From contig NC_015554.1 of NCBI RefSeq assembly GCF_000213655.1, positions 1,054,001 to 1,118,000 on the forward strand: a stretch of 64,000 bases of DNA, read 5' to 3'. Both the position numbers and the translations under genes were made by a program. Of this stretch, positions 39,619 through 49,234 are shown one piece after another. Source of the DNA: Alteromonas naphthalenivorans (GTDB lineage Bacteria; Pseudomonadota; Gammaproteobacteria; Enterobacterales; Alteromonadaceae). Positions within the stretch are counted from its first letter, which is position 1. Every line of letters begins with the position of its first letter. A model generated the notes under the pieces. The model did no database searches, had not been told where the DNA came from, and saw only the letters and a list, made by a program, of their open reading frames with translations.

Positions 39619-41538
39619 ATGCCAACTATCGATGACATCTTTTCTTCCACGGGTTTACTTGCTAAGACTATCAATGGCTTTGTTCCCCGTGAAGCGCAAA
39701 CAGAAATGGCGCAGGCGGTAAAAGAAGCCATTGATGAAACCGGCAGCCTAGTGGTTGAAGCCGGGACAGGTACGGGAAAAACTTTCGCGTATCTTGCACC
39801 AGCACTGCTGGCAGAGGGCAAAGCGATAGTGTCTACAGGAACGAAAAACCTGCAAGAGCAGTTATTTCATCGCGATTTACCTTTAGTGAAAAAAGCCCTT
39901 AGCAGCAGGCGTAAAACGGCGTTGTTAAAAGGCCGTGCGAATTACCTTTGCCTGCACCGACTAGAACAACATGGCGGTAACTCCACGTTAGTGGAAAAAG
40001 AGGTGTTAGGCCAGCTATCTGAAGTGAAACTATGGTCTACCACTACCAAAACCGGCGATATGGGCGAGCTGAAAAGCTTACCTGAAGATGCTCGGGTGCT
40101 GCCATTAGTGACGTCTACCGTTGATAATTGCCTTGGTCGGGACTGCCCTGATTATGAAGAGTGTTATTTGGTTAAGGCACGGCGTAAGGCGTTAGATGCC
40201 GACATTATTGTGGTCAATCACCACTTATTTTTCGCTGACATGGCATTAAAAGATACGGGTTTCGGTGAGCTTATCCCAGAAGCCGACGCCATTATATTTG
40301 ATGAAGCCCATCAAATACCCGATATTGCCGCAGACTACTTTGGTGAGTCGCTTTCTACCCGCCAAATTCAAGATTTAGCCAAAGATATTACCCTTATTTT
40401 TAGAACCGTGTTGAAAGACGCGGCTCAGTTAGACAAAGCAGCCGACAAATGCCGCATGATTGCTGCAGATTTGCGCTTGTTATTCCCCGATACTACCCAA
40501 CGGGGAAACTGGGCCGAAGCCTTGATGCGTGACGATGTGCGCTTAGAAGTGGGTAAACTAGCAGAAGCGCTAGGGGTTTTACATGAAGTGTGTAAGCTGC
40601 ATATTGGTCGCGACAAAGATTTAGATAATCTTTATGAAAGAATAGTGTCCGTTAGGGAGCAACTTGACTCGTTAAGCGATGATAAACAAGAAAATGTGAG
40701 CTTGTGGTATGAAACCACAACGCGCCATTTAATTATGCATTTAACGCCGTTGTCTATTGCAGCTAAGTTCCGCCGTTTTGTGGCATCGCCGCCTCGCGGG
40801 TGGGTATTTACCTCGGCGACCTTAATGGTTAACGGCGGCTTTGAACATTTTCAGCGCAGAATGGGGTTAGAAGACTCAAGAACGTTAGGCTTAGATAGCC
40901 CCTTTAACTACCCTGAACAAGCCATGTTGTGTGTACCGCGGTATTTGCCCGAGCCAAATAGTTTTTCAATGCGTGAAACCTTGCTGAATACGGCAAAAAG
41001 GTTAATTAAAGCCAGTAAAGGCCGATGCTTTTTGTTATTTACCAGTCATGCCATGCTGCGTGAAATAGCCGGTAAGCTAGAAGATGAAATTGATAACCCG
41101 CTGTTAGTACAAGGCACAACAACAAAGCAGGCGTTATTAGATGCGTACTTGGCCGACGAAAAAGCCGTGTTAATGGGCACGGGCGCTTTTTGGGAAGGGG
41201 TAGATGTACGAGGGAATGATTTGGTGTGCGTCATGATAGATAAACTGCCATTCGCATCACCAGACGACCCGTTATTGCAAGCACGAATGGACGATGTTAA
41301 AAAGCGCGGCGCTAATCCATTTGGCGTTATTCAAATACCCCAAGCCGTCATTGCGTTAAAGCAAGGTGCAGGGCGCTTAATTCGCGACCCTACCGATAAA
41401 GGTGTATTGGTAATTTGCGATAATCGCTTAGTCACCAAACCCTATGCGAAAACTTTTATAGGTAGCTTGCCGAATATGCGCAGAACCCGCAGTCTAGACG
41501 AAGTAGAGTCTTTTCTTGCAAGAATTGATGAAGAGTAA
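39619..41538 (+). CDS. yoaA: DinG/YoaA-family ATP-dependent DNA helicase
   Basis: 639 residues, the YoaA length (DinG is longer). Walker A EAGTGTGKT (46-54), iron-sulfur cysteines near residue 112 and in CLGRDCPDYEEC (~171-182), DEAH box in IIFDEAHQI (~229), and motif VI QGAGRLIRD. XPD-like superfamily 2 helicase used in repair and replication stress. tsaB follows three bases later, as in E. coli. Confidence 0.93.
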   Translation: MPTIDDIFSSTGLLAKTINGFVPREAQTEMAQAVKEAIDETGSLVVEAGTGTGKTFAYLAPALLAEGKAIVSTGTKNLQEQLFHRDLPLVKKALSSRRKTALLKGRANYLCLHRLEQHGGNSTLVEKEVLGQLSEVKLWSTTTKTGDMGELKSLPEDARVLPLVTSTVDNCLGRDCPDYEECYLVKARRKALDADIIVVNHHLFFADMALKDTGFGELIPEADAIIFDEAHQIPDIAADYFGESLSTRQIQDLAKDITLIFRTVLKDAAQLDKAADKCRMIAADLRLLFPDTTQRGNWAEALMRDDVRLEVGKLAEALGVLHEVCKLHIGRDKDLDNLYERIVSVREQLDSLSDDKQENVSLWYETTTRHLIMHLTPLSIAAKFRRFVASPPRGWVFTSATLMVNGGFEHFQRRMGLEDSRTLGLDSPFNYPEQAMLCVPRYLPEPNSFSMRETLLNTAKRLIKASKGRCFLLFTSHAMLREIAGKLEDEIDNPLLVQGTTTKQALLDAYLADEKAVLMGTGAFWEGVDVRGNDLVCVMIDKLPFASPDDPLLQARMDDVKKRGANPFGVIQIPQAVIALKQGAGRLIRDPTDKGVLVICDNRLVTKPYAKTFIGSLPNMRRTRSLDEVESFLARIDEE

Positions 41539-41541
41539 AAA

Positions 41542-42270
41542 ATGAAGATTTTAGCCATCGACACGGCAACAGAAGCCTGTTCAGTAGCACTAAATACCGG
41601 CGACGCTGTCGTTTCACGTTTTGAAATTTGCCCTCAGCAACATAGTCAGCGTCTATTGCCTATGTTGGACGAAGTGTTAAAAGATGCAGGGCTTGTTCTG
41701 GGCGATTTAGACCTATTAGCGTTTGGGCGAGGCCCAGGTAGCTTCACCGGCGTGCGTATTGCCACAGGAATGATTCAAGGTTTAGCGCTTGGCACTGGTT
41801 TGAAGGTAGCTGGCGTAAGCACGCTTGCGGCTATGGCGCAGCAAGCGTTAGTCAATAACAAGGTGACAGCTAAGCAGGTTTCTTGGGTAGTGTGCGCTAC
41901 CGATGCCCGGATGGGCGAAGTTTACTTTGCCATCTACAAATCTGAAAATGGTTTATTGAAAGAAGTGGTTGCAGAGCAAGTGTGCCCGCCTGAAGCTGCT
42001 GTGGAACTTATCAATGATGCTATAGCGGCCAACCAAGGTGAGAACGTGAGTGAGTTTGAGCCTGTTGGTACAGGTTGGCAGGCCTATCCTGCGCTTGCAG
42101 CATTGTTGCCTGAAGGCCATGAAGTGTCTATTGAATTTCCTGATGCGGTTTACATGCTTCCACTTGCTGAGCAACTCGCGAACAAAGGCGATGTACACGT
42201 GGCCAGTGATGTAAAACCTGTTTATCTACGAGACAAAGTAACGTGGAAAAAGTTACCGGGCCGCGAATAA
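41542..42270 (+). CDS. tsaB: tRNA N6-threonylcarbamoyladenosine biosynthesis protein TsaB
   Basis: 242 residues. ASKHA-fold N terminus MKILAIDTATEACSVAL and the conserved LAFGRGPGSFTGVRIA segment. TsaB forms the platform with TsaD and TsaE for t6A37 modification. It is translated from an ATG three bases after the yoaA stop. Confidence 0.95.
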   Translation: MKILAIDTATEACSVALNTGDAVVSRFEICPQQHSQRLLPMLDEVLKDAGLVLGDLDLLAFGRGPGSFTGVRIATGMIQGLALGTGLKVAGVSTLAAMAQQALVNNKVTAKQVSWVVCATDARMGEVYFAIYKSENGLLKEVVAEQVCPPEAAVELINDAIAANQGENVSEFEPVGTGWQAYPALAALLPEGHEVSIEFPDAVYMLPLAEQLANKGDVHVASDVKPVYLRDKVTWKKLPGRE

Positions 42271-42633
42271 GCGGGTAAACCTCAGGCCTGATAACTTTTT
42301 GAGGAACTTCATTCAAGAGCCTCTTCAAGAGCTTTTTCAAATGTTTCTTCAAGAACATTCTTCGAGCGCCTTATTCAAGAGCATTTAGTCTACGTTAAAC
42401 CGAACTCTCAGCCACTAACGGCACCGTATACTACGAGCCTCTAAAACAAGGCTCTCAGGTGAGCAGGGAAAAGTCATAGTGTTCAGGCGCGATTCTTGCA
42501 AATTCTTGCAAGTAACACCTTTATATTGGGCGGTGTATTGTTCAGGAGATGGCTTTTACAACTTAACATACGTTGTATTCATCCCATTACTTCACCTACT
42601 TGATTTCATTTAAAAGACTGACACGTTTTTGGT
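42271..42633. other. Intergenic region with degenerate TTCAAGAGC direct repeats
   Basis: 363 bp. Five imperfect copies of (A/C)TTCAAGAGC start at 42311, 42323, 42348, 42360 and 42373. No terminator with T-run was found after tsaB and no RNA gene was recognised. Confidence 0.5.
42311..42382 (+). repeat. Five degenerate copies of (A/C)TTCAAGAGC
   Basis: Copies read ATTCAAGAGC, CTTCAAGAGC, CTTCAAGAAC, CTTCGAGCGC and ATTCAAGAGC, with start-to-start spacings of 12, 25, 12 and 13 bases. Regular 12-13-base steps suggest expansion of a short unit. Confidence 0.6.
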
Positions 42634-42936
42634 ATGCATATAACTAACAATTTTTCGATACCTTCATCGCATCAATCAGAGCCCTCACAAGGGCGCGTTG
42701 CTAAAGTTAATAAAGATGCGCAACAGCAAAGCAATAATGAAGGCAAGCAGCAGAATAACCATATTGTCGTGGCCCCAGATGCACAAGGCACCGACAACGC
42801 ACAGGCTTATCAACGTTTCGTTCGAGAAGATAGTGCCGGCTATTCTCAGCAGGCTATTGCTTCGTATACCAGTTTTGAAAAGCAGCAAGAGCGTGAGTCG
42901 GTACAAAGCATGTTCGGTGTAGATATATACGCTTAG
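42634..42936 (+). CDS. Small hydrophilic protein, unknown function
   Basis: 100 residues, Gln/Asn/Ser-rich, no membrane segment. The C-terminal half is more ordered: AYQRFVREDSAGYSQQAIASYTSF, then RESVQSMFGVDIYA. I recall similar FGVDxYA tails on small uncharacterised proteins of Alteromonadales but cannot name a family. The ribosome-binding site is weak. Confidence 0.6.
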   Translation: MHITNNFSIPSSHQSEPSQGRVAKVNKDAQQQSNNEGKQQNNHIVVAPDAQGTDNAQAYQRFVREDSAGYSQQAIASYTSFEKQQERESVQSMFGVDIYA

Positions 42937-43295
42937 CATTTACATTAAATCAGTGCATCCTTGCGCGTTAGTGCCTTAATTTAATGCCCTCCAACTCAGT
43001 GTTATAAAACCCAACTAAACTTTTTGCCAAAAAGCCCGTCTAAAGATTAACAGTCGTTTAAATCAATGTTCTTTATGGCATTTGTTAAGTATCAATGCTA
43101 ACTTTTAAGCCAAAGTACCCTACTGGTAAGGTCATTTTTTAATGATAGTCTCTGGTGAAAATGTGGGTTAACAGGGTGACACCGTTACTCAGCGCATTAG
43201 GGTTCGATTCATTACTATTTGTAGTACTATATATTTTCTCGGCGCTTAGTATCAGTTACAAGTTAAAAGTGCTTAGGCGGCCAAAAGGAGGCTTC
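42937..43295. other. Intergenic region upstream of the Slp-like gene
   Basis: 359 bp. The Slp frame is open upstream to 43155, but the sequence before 43296 lacks a proper lipoprotein start. TAAGGT and TGATAGTCT motifs near 43130-43150 could be promoter parts. Nothing else recognised. Confidence 0.4.
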
Positions 43296-43940
43296 ATGCT
43301 GGTTAGAATGTTAGTGATAGTAAGTGTGGTACTTTTCGCAGGTTGTGCGATTGTGCCAGAAAGCGTAGAGGTGCCAAAAGGTACTGAGCTAGTTTCTTAT
43401 TCCAAGGCCGTTACCTCTGGCGCTAATGCTCAAGGTAAAATGGCGCGGTGGGGCGGTGTTATTGTTGGGGTTGAAAATAAGCCAAACAAAACCTTCATCG
43501 AACTTGTTCATTTTCCACTGAATAATTATGGCAAGCCTAATAGTAGCGGTGAAACTGTCGGACGCTTTAAAGTGCAAATCGACGGTTTTGTTGATCCTAT
43601 CGTTTTTGAAGAAGGACGTTCGGCCACGTTTGTTGGCAAATTGGTGCCACCCACATCAGGCATGGTAGGTGAACAACCCTACATGTACCCTACAATATTG
43701 GCTGATGACTACCACATGTGGCGTAAACAAGAGGTTTACGACGTGAACATGTATTATTTTGATTATGGTACGGGTTGGTATTCACCGTTTATGCGGCACA
43801 GACCTTGGGGCTACCCAAGCTATAGAAGGGTGCGGGTAACACGCTACGATAATTCGCCTTCTAGCCCTAAACCTTCAAAAAGTCGGTCTAATGCTATTTC
43901 AGCCTCGCATGAAAAAATGCGCAAGGATAAAGAGAAATAA
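43296..43940 (+). CDS. Slp/YeaY family outer-membrane lipoprotein
   Basis: 214 residues from ATG 43296, preceded by AAAAGGAGG. The signal MLVRMLVIVSVVLFAGC ends in a lipobox (FAGC), then the Slp domain: VSYSKAVTSGANAQGKMARWGGVIVGVENKPNKTFIELVHFPLN and GRFKVQIDGFVDP. The tail is basic. E. coli has the paralogue yeaY between tsaB and fadD, the same place as here. Confidence 0.9.
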   Translation: MLVRMLVIVSVVLFAGCAIVPESVEVPKGTELVSYSKAVTSGANAQGKMARWGGVIVGVENKPNKTFIELVHFPLNNYGKPNSSGETVGRFKVQIDGFVDPIVFEEGRSATFVGKLVPPTSGMVGEQPYMYPTILADDYHMWRKQEVYDVNMYYFDYGTGWYSPFMRHRPWGYPSYRRVRVTRYDNSPSSPKPSKSRSNAISASHEKMRKDKEK

Positions 43941-44002
43941 GTAGTCTACCAGATGAAAACTTTCGTAAAGATAATCGTATTTGAATAAAAATATGTATTT
44001 AC

Positions 44003-44035
44003 TAGGGAGGCAAGATATTGCCTCCCTATTTTTTA
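44003..44035 (+). terminator. Intrinsic terminator of the Slp-like gene
   Basis: TAGGGAGGCAA (44003-44013) pairs with TTGCCTCCCTA (44018-44028) around GATA, followed by TTTTTTA. Confidence 0.9.
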
Positions 44036-44097
44036 TCTGGCAATATTTTGCGCTTTATAGGCAAAGTATTGCCGCACATATTGTGTGAGGGAGCAAC

Positions 44098-44937
44098 ATG
44101 ATAGAAACTGAATTCACATCAGGAAATTTACACTTAGCTGCACTAGAAAACCAAGGTGCTGGCACCGTAGTGATAGGGCTACATGGGTATTTAGATAATG
44201 CAGAAAGCCTTAGGTTGCTGGCGCCATATCTGCAATCTCAACGCTTTATCGCCCTTGATCTTGCTGGGCATGGCCGTTCATCGCATAGGCCAATAGGCAT
44301 GCACTATAATCAAGCTGATTATTTACAAGACTTGCATGCATTGATAGAAGATCAACAGTGGGAACAGGTTATACTGCTTGGGCATTCTATGGGCGGTATT
44401 TTAGCATCGTTGTATGCTGGGTTATTTCCTGAAAAAGTGAAGGGGGTAATAAGCCTTGATGCGTGTGGCCCACTAACGTTAGAGGCGAACACCAGCCAAG
44501 CGCAAATGCGGGAAGCTATTCTTAGCAGGAAGAAGAAACAGCGCAATAAGTTAACCTTGGTTAACTTAGATGATGCAGTTAAAGCCCGCTGTAAGGTCTC
44601 TGATATTCCAGCTGAGCATGCACGCGCAATTCTAGAAAGGAATCTTACGCAAGATGCCGGTGGCCATTGTTTTTGGTCGAGCGACCCGCGTCTTCGCACC
44701 AAATCTGTACTTCGCTTAACCGAAGATCAAGCAGAAAACATCATGAGTGCGATAGTTTGTCCTATACTTTTTATAGGCGCGTCAAGTAGCTTTAAAACCT
44801 TGGACAGTGTTTATGAGAAAAGGCAATCCTGGTTTAAAAATGCTCGGTTTGAGCAATTAACAGGCGGCCATCATATTCACATGGAAAAAACTGACGACGT
44901 TGGCATGTTAATCCGTCAGTTTGTTGAGCAAATGTAA
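44098..44937 (+). CDS. Alpha/beta hydrolase
   Basis: 279 residues. HGYLDNAESL oxyanion region, nucleophile elbow GHSMGG (Ser near residue 100), Asp in the ILFIGASSSF strand region, catalytic His in GGHHIHMEK. Substrate unknown; its position just before fadD hints at an ester or thioester, but that is only a guess. Confidence 0.9.
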   Translation: MIETEFTSGNLHLAALENQGAGTVVIGLHGYLDNAESLRLLAPYLQSQRFIALDLAGHGRSSHRPIGMHYNQADYLQDLHALIEDQQWEQVILLGHSMGGILASLYAGLFPEKVKGVISLDACGPLTLEANTSQAQMREAILSRKKKQRNKLTLVNLDDAVKARCKVSDIPAEHARAILERNLTQDAGGHCFWSSDPRLRTKSVLRLTEDQAENIMSAIVCPILFIGASSSFKTLDSVYEKRQSWFKNARFEQLTGGHHIHMEKTDDVGMLIRQFVEQM

Positions 44938-44979
44938 ACTGTATAGTTTATTTTTTTTTACACTTCCTATACTATTCGC

Positions 44980-44996
44980 AAGTTATTAGACCAGTT
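44980..44996 (-). promoter_or_regulatory. Candidate FadR-binding site upstream of fadD
   Basis: The minus strand reads AACTGGTCTAATAACTT, matching the first eight bases of the FadR consensus AACTGGTCNGACNTGTT and T at its end. It lies about 60 bp before the fadD start. FadR is encoded at 53495-54205. Confidence 0.5.
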
Positions 44997-45004
44997 GCTC
45001 AAAC

Positions 45005-45024
45005 GCGCGTGAGACTTCACGCGC
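45005..45024 (+). terminator. Hairpin in the fadD leader
   Basis: GCGCGTGA-GACT-TCACGCGC, a perfect 8-bp stem followed by CTTTG. It may end upstream transcription or shape the fadD leader; the T-run is short. Confidence 0.4.
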
Positions 45025-45056
45025 CTTTGTGTTAAAAATAAGTGAAGGAGGTTTTG

Positions 45057-46709
45057 GTGGAAAAAACCTGGCTCAAGTTTTACGACCCTCGTGTATCTGC
45101 AGATATTGATGCAGATCGTTACGCATCCGTTGTCGATATATTCGAACAATCAGTAAAAAAGTTTAAAGACAAAGTTGCGTTTATCAACATGGGTCAGTCG
45201 ATGACCTTTGGCGAACTCGACAAATTATCTGCACAATATGCTGCTTACCTACAAAATAGTGGGTTAAAACGCGGTGATGCCGTGGCGATAATGATGCCGA
45301 ACTTGCTTCAGTACCCTGTTGCCATGTTCGGTGTACTTCGTGCTGGTATGGTTGTGGTTAATGTAAACCCACTGTACACCGCAAGAGAGTTGAAGCATCA
45401 GTTGAACGATGCGAATGCTAAGGCAATTGTTATTGTTGAAAACTTTGCGTGTACGCTTGAAGAAGTGATCAGCGAAACAAACATTCAAGAAGTGTTTCTT
45501 ACTTCGTTAGGCGATATGTTGCCTGTACCAAAACGTTGGGTAGTGAATGCGGTAGTGAAGTACGTGAAGAAAATGGTGCCGGCTTTTAATTTGCCTGCTA
45601 CCACGTCGTTCACCAGCGCAATAAAGAAAGGGCAATCGTTAACCTACACACGCCCCAATTTAACCAACGATGAACTGGCTTTCCTGCAGTACACCGGCGG
45701 AACCACGGGTGTATCTAAAGGCGCCATGCTGACACATCGCAATATGATTGCGAATCTTGAGCAGGTTTCTGGCATTTTAGAAACTGTAATAGATGAAGGC
45801 GAAGACTTCGTGGTAACGGCGTTGCCGCTTTATCATATATTCGCATTGCTTGCGAACTGCCTGATGTTCCTTAAATACGGTTGCCAAAACTTACTGATTA
45901 CTAACCCACGTGATATGCCAGGGTTTGTAAATGAATTGAGTAAATACCCTTTCACTATTCTTCCGGGTGTAAATACCTTGTTTAATGGTTTATTAAACAC
46001 ACCAGGGTTTAGCGAACTTGATTTTAAGAACTTCAAGTTTGGCTTAGGCGGCGGCATGGCCGTTCAGCGTCCTGTTGCTGAAAAGTGGGAAAAGGTTACC
46101 GGTACTGTACTTCTTGAAGGTTATGGCTTAACGGAGTGCTCACCAGTTGTAACGGTAAACCCACCACAAATTGACGCTTACAAAGGCGCCATCGGTATGC
46201 CAGTACCTTCTACCGACATCAAACTTCTTGATGATGATGGTAACGAGGTAGAAAAAGGCGAACCAGGTGAGCTTTGGGTGAAAGGCCCGCAGGTGATGAA
46301 AGGATATTTAAACCGCCCAGAAGCCACTGACGAAATTCTTAAAGATGGCTGGCTTGCCACTGGAGACATCGCTACGGTAGACGATGAAGGTTATTTCTAT
46401 ATTGTTGACCGTAAAAAGGATATGATCCTCGTTTCTGGATTCAATGTGTTTCCAAACGAAATTGAAGAAGTGGCTGCTATGCATGACAACATTGTTGAGT
46501 CAGCAGCGGTTGGTGTGCCAAATGAAGCGAGTGGTGAAGTGGTTAAGTTGTTTGTTGTTCGCAACAACGACTCGCTTACTGCTGAAGCGGTTATTGCGCA
46601 CTGTAGAGAACACTTAACGGGCTATAAAGTGCCCAAGCAGGTAGTCTTCAAAGAAGATCTACCTAAAACCAATGTAGGTAAAATTCTGCGTCGGGAACTA
46701 CGAGATTAA
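45057..46709 (+). CDS. fadD: Long-chain fatty acid-CoA ligase
   Basis: 550 residues from GTG 45057, chosen for AAGGAGG seven bases upstream. AMP-binding enzyme: [18 protein letters not shown] (near residue 212), [13 protein letters not shown], and the FadD signature [28 protein letters not shown]; catalytic Lys in [12 protein letters not shown] near the end. Activates fatty acids at the inner membrane for beta-oxidation or lipid synthesis. E. coli FadD has 561 residues. Confidence 0.96.
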   Translation: MEKTWLKFYDPRVSADIDADRYASVVDIFEQSVKKFKDKVAFINMGQSMTFGELDKLSAQYAAYLQNSGLKRGDAVAIMMPNLLQYPVAMFGVLRAGMVVVNVNPLYTARELKHQLNDANAKAIVIVENFACTLEEVISETNIQEVFLTSLGDMLPVPKRWVVNAVVKYVKKMVPAFNLPATTSFTSAIKKGQSLTYTRPNLTNDELAFLQYTGGTTGVSKGAMLTHRNMIANLEQVSGILETVIDEGEDFVVTALPLYHIFALLANCLMFLKYGCQNLLITNPRDMPGFVNELSKYPFTILPGVNTLFNGLLNTPGFSELDFKNFKFGLGGGMAVQRPVAEKWEKVTGTVLLEGYGLTECSPVVTVNPPQIDAYKGAIGMPVPSTDIKLLDDDGNEVEKGEPGELWVKGPQVMKGYLNRPEATDEILKDGWLATGDIATVDDEGYFYIVDRKKDMILVSGFNVFPNEIEEVAAMHDNIVESAAVGVPNEASGEVVKLFVVRNNDSLTAEAVIAHCREHLTGYKVPKQVVFKEDLPKTNVGKILRRELRD

Positions 46710-46737
46710 TTCGGTAAGTGAATTAGGAAAACTGTAG

Positions 46738-46763
46738 AGCCGGCGTAAGCCGGCTTTTTATTA
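46738..46763 (+). terminator. Intrinsic terminator of fadD
   Basis: AGCCGGC-GTAA-GCCGGCT followed by TTTTATTATT, ending directly at the rnd start codon (46766); rnd must therefore be transcribed by read-through or from a promoter within fadD. Confidence 0.85.
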
Positions 46764-46765
46764 TT

Positions 46766-47923
46766 ATGCAATATGAATTAGTAACCACCTTTGAAAAACT
46801 CGATAGCGTGTGCAATCTTGCCCAGCAACAAAAAGCGGTAGCGCTAGACACTGAGTTTGTTCGTACGAGAACACTGTCACCGCATCTTGGTTTAATCCAG
46901 TTATATGATGGGCATCAGTTAGTACTTATCGATCCGCTTGCGATTGATGATCTCTCGCCATTTATTGCCTTAATGGAAAATACCCGTGTGGTAAAAGTGC
47001 TGCACTCGTGCTCAGAAGATCTTGAAACTTTCCTGACCGCTTTTAACACCGTACCAACACCCGTATTCGACAGTCAATTTGCGGCGAGTATTTTAGGCTT
47101 GGGTGCATCGCTAGGATACGCAAAGCTGGTGGAGTTATTGTGCGATGTTAGCCTAGATAAAGGCGAGTCTCGTACTGACTGGATAGCACGCCCTTTAAGG
47201 GAAGCACAGCTTAGCTATGCGGCCAACGATGTACTGTATTTATTGCCTTGCTACGAACATTTAGTAGAAAAAATAAATGAAGCCGGGAAGTTAGAGTGGG
47301 TATATCAAGAAATAGCCCAGTTAGCAGATAAAAAGCGCAGTCAAATGCCGGAAGAATTTGCGTATATGCAAATTAAAAACAACTGGCGTTTATCAAAAGA
47401 GCAACTTACCGTACTACAAGCTCTTGCTGCATGGCGACTCGCCACTGCCCGTAAAAAAGACATGGCATTAAATTTTGTATTTAAAGAAATACATCTTTAT
47501 GAAGCTGCGCGTCTAATGCCTTCAAGCAAATCGGGTTTGTCTCAACTACACGGGGTGAACCCACAGTCGATTAGGCGCTACGGTGAGACCATCATTACGC
47601 TAATAAGCGAAGCCCGAGATAAATATGCCGCTACTTCTGAGTCACAGAGGTTACCTAAAGTCAGTCGTTTGATTGACGTTGCAAGCTATAAGCAAACACT
47701 AGCATCGCTAAAAGCGGTCAGCGATAAAATTGCCAACGAAAATAATGTATCGCCTGAAGTCATTGCCTCTAAAAAACAATTAAACCAAGTGCTAAAATGG
47801 TACTGGTTCGACAATGACGAAACCCGAGTGCTAGGCCTTAAGCCAGATGTATTATCTGGTTGGAGAGCGCCACTATTTGAACCCCATTTAGAAAAGTTAC
47901 TAGGTAATAAACCTAGTCTCTAA
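46766..47923 (+). CDS. rnd: Ribonuclease D
   Basis: 385 residues. DEDD exonuclease motifs: ALDTEFVRTRTLSP (Exo I, near residues 29-31), LHSCSEDLETF (Exo II), SYAANDVLYLLP (Exo III Y...D); two HRDC-type helical domains follow. Trims the 3' ends of tRNA and other RNAs. The ATG lies against the fadD terminator, so its ribosome-binding site is poor. Confidence 0.95.
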   Translation: MQYELVTTFEKLDSVCNLAQQQKAVALDTEFVRTRTLSPHLGLIQLYDGHQLVLIDPLAIDDLSPFIALMENTRVVKVLHSCSEDLETFLTAFNTVPTPVFDSQFAASILGLGASLGYAKLVELLCDVSLDKGESRTDWIARPLREAQLSYAANDVLYLLPCYEHLVEKINEAGKLEWVYQEIAQLADKKRSQMPEEFAYMQIKNNWRLSKEQLTVLQALAAWRLATARKKDMALNFVFKEIHLYEAARLMPSSKSGLSQLHGVNPQSIRRYGETIITLISEARDKYAATSESQRLPKVSRLIDVASYKQTLASLKAVSDKIANENNVSPEVIASKKQLNQVLKWYWFDNDETRVLGLKPDVLSGWRAPLFEPHLEKLLGNKPSL

Positions 47924-47941
47924 CGTTGGAGAGTTTACGAA

Positions 47942-48241
47942 ATGATGTTGTGCGCGATTTATAAATCACGAAAACACCTAGGCATGTACTTATACGTGCC
48001 TAATAAAGACCAATTTGAAGATGTGCCTGAAATACTTAAAGAGAAGTTTGGCAAGCCCGAGTTAGTCACGGTGTTATCATTAGATAAGCACGAGAAACTA
48101 GCTGGAGTCGACAAACAAAAGCTGGTTGCTGAACTTGAAGAGAAAGGCTTTTACCTTCAGTTGCCACCTAAAGAAGACGACTTATTGATGGCGCATCGAA
48201 AGTCTTTGGGTTTACAAGCCACACCAGATAAAAAGTTTTAG
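47942..48241 (+). CDS. ycgL: YcgL domain-containing protein
   Basis: 99 residues, the normal length. [38 protein letters not shown] and RLEKAL-like later part ([13 protein letters not shown]) identify the YcgL family. Function is poorly defined. TTGGAGAG precedes the ATG. Between rnd and the transglycosylase, closely packed. Confidence 0.93.
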   Translation: MMLCAIYKSRKHLGMYLYVPNKDQFEDVPEILKEKFGKPELVTVLSLDKHEKLAGVDKQKLVAELEEKGFYLQLPPKEDDLLMAHRKSLGLQATPDKKF

Positions 48242-48243
48242 AA

Positions 48244-49233
48244 ATGGGTAAATGGTTAAAAGCATCGCTGCTTATGGTCGCGGGTGTTTTGGCAAGCATT
48301 GGGTTTGCCCAAGCCGAAGACAAAACAGCAAAAGGGTTTGCCGAGTACGTAACAGCGTTAAAAGCCGAAGCCCAGCAAAAGGGCTTTGATGAATCATTAC
48401 TTAACGACGCCTTTAGTGATATTAGTTTCCGCCCAACAGTTATTAAATCTGATAAAAATCAACCTGAAAAGAAAATTACACTTGATAGTTACTTAGCCAG
48501 TCGTGTGCCTGACTGGAAAGTGCAGCAAGCGGTTGAAATGTACAACAAGCACAAGCCACTGCTTGAAGAGATAGGGAAGAAGTTTCAGGTACAACCCCGA
48601 TTTATTGTTGCGCTGTGGGGGAATGAATCAAATTTTGGACGTATTCAAGGTAATTACAGTGTGCTGTCTGCCTTGGCGTCACTGGCGTATGAAGGCCGCC
48701 GAGAAAAACTGTTTAAAGACAACCTTTTTGCCGCGTTAACTATTCTTGATGAAGGGCATACCAGCGTTGATGCGTTGAAAGGTTCTTGGGCTGGTGCCAT
48801 GGGGCAAAGCCAATTTATGCCAATCTCCTTTTTAAACTACGCGGTAGATTACGATGGTGATGGCAGAAAAGATATATGGCAAACCGAAGCCGATGTTTTT
48901 GCTTCTATTGCAAACTACCTTTCATCAGAAGGGTGGGATTATAACGGCACGTGGGGTAGGCAGGTATCTTTAACCCAGCCTATAAAGGAGTTCGGCCTTT
49001 CAAAAAGCCTGTATAAGCCTTTAGCCGATTGGCAACAAGCCGGCGTTAGACGTTTCGACGGTAGCGATTTGCCTAATGTTGATATTCAGGCTTCTCTCAT
49101 TATGCCTGATGGCAGCGAAGGACGTGTTTATCTTGTCTATAATAACTTTCATACCTTGATGAAATGGAACCGCTCTAGTTACTTCGGTGTGTCGGTAGGT
49201 TACCTTTCTGAACGTATAAAACGAGGGTACTAA
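48244..49233 (+). CDS. MltB-family lytic murein transglycosylase
   Basis: 329 residues with a signal peptide (residues 1-24). SLT_2 domain with catalytic Glu in VALWGNESNFGRIQGNY (near residue 128), then KGSWAGAMGQSQFMPISFLNYAVDYDGDGRKDIW. It cleaves peptidoglycan glycan strands with anhydromuropeptide formation in the periplasm. No lipobox is apparent, so it may be soluble like SltB-type enzymes. It starts two bases after ycgL. Confidence 0.92.
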   Translation: MGKWLKASLLMVAGVLASIGFAQAEDKTAKGFAEYVTALKAEAQQKGFDESLLNDAFSDISFRPTVIKSDKNQPEKKITLDSYLASRVPDWKVQQAVEMYNKHKPLLEEIGKKFQVQPRFIVALWGNESNFGRIQGNYSVLSALASLAYEGRREKLFKDNLFAALTILDEGHTSVDALKGSWAGAMGQSQFMPISFLNYAVDYDGDGRKDIWQTEADVFASIANYLSSEGWDYNGTWGRQVSLTQPIKEFGLSKSLYKPLADWQQAGVRRFDGSDLPNVDIQASLIMPDGSEGRVYLVYNNFHTLMKWNRSSYFGVSVGYLSERIKRGY

Positions 49234-49234
49234 T

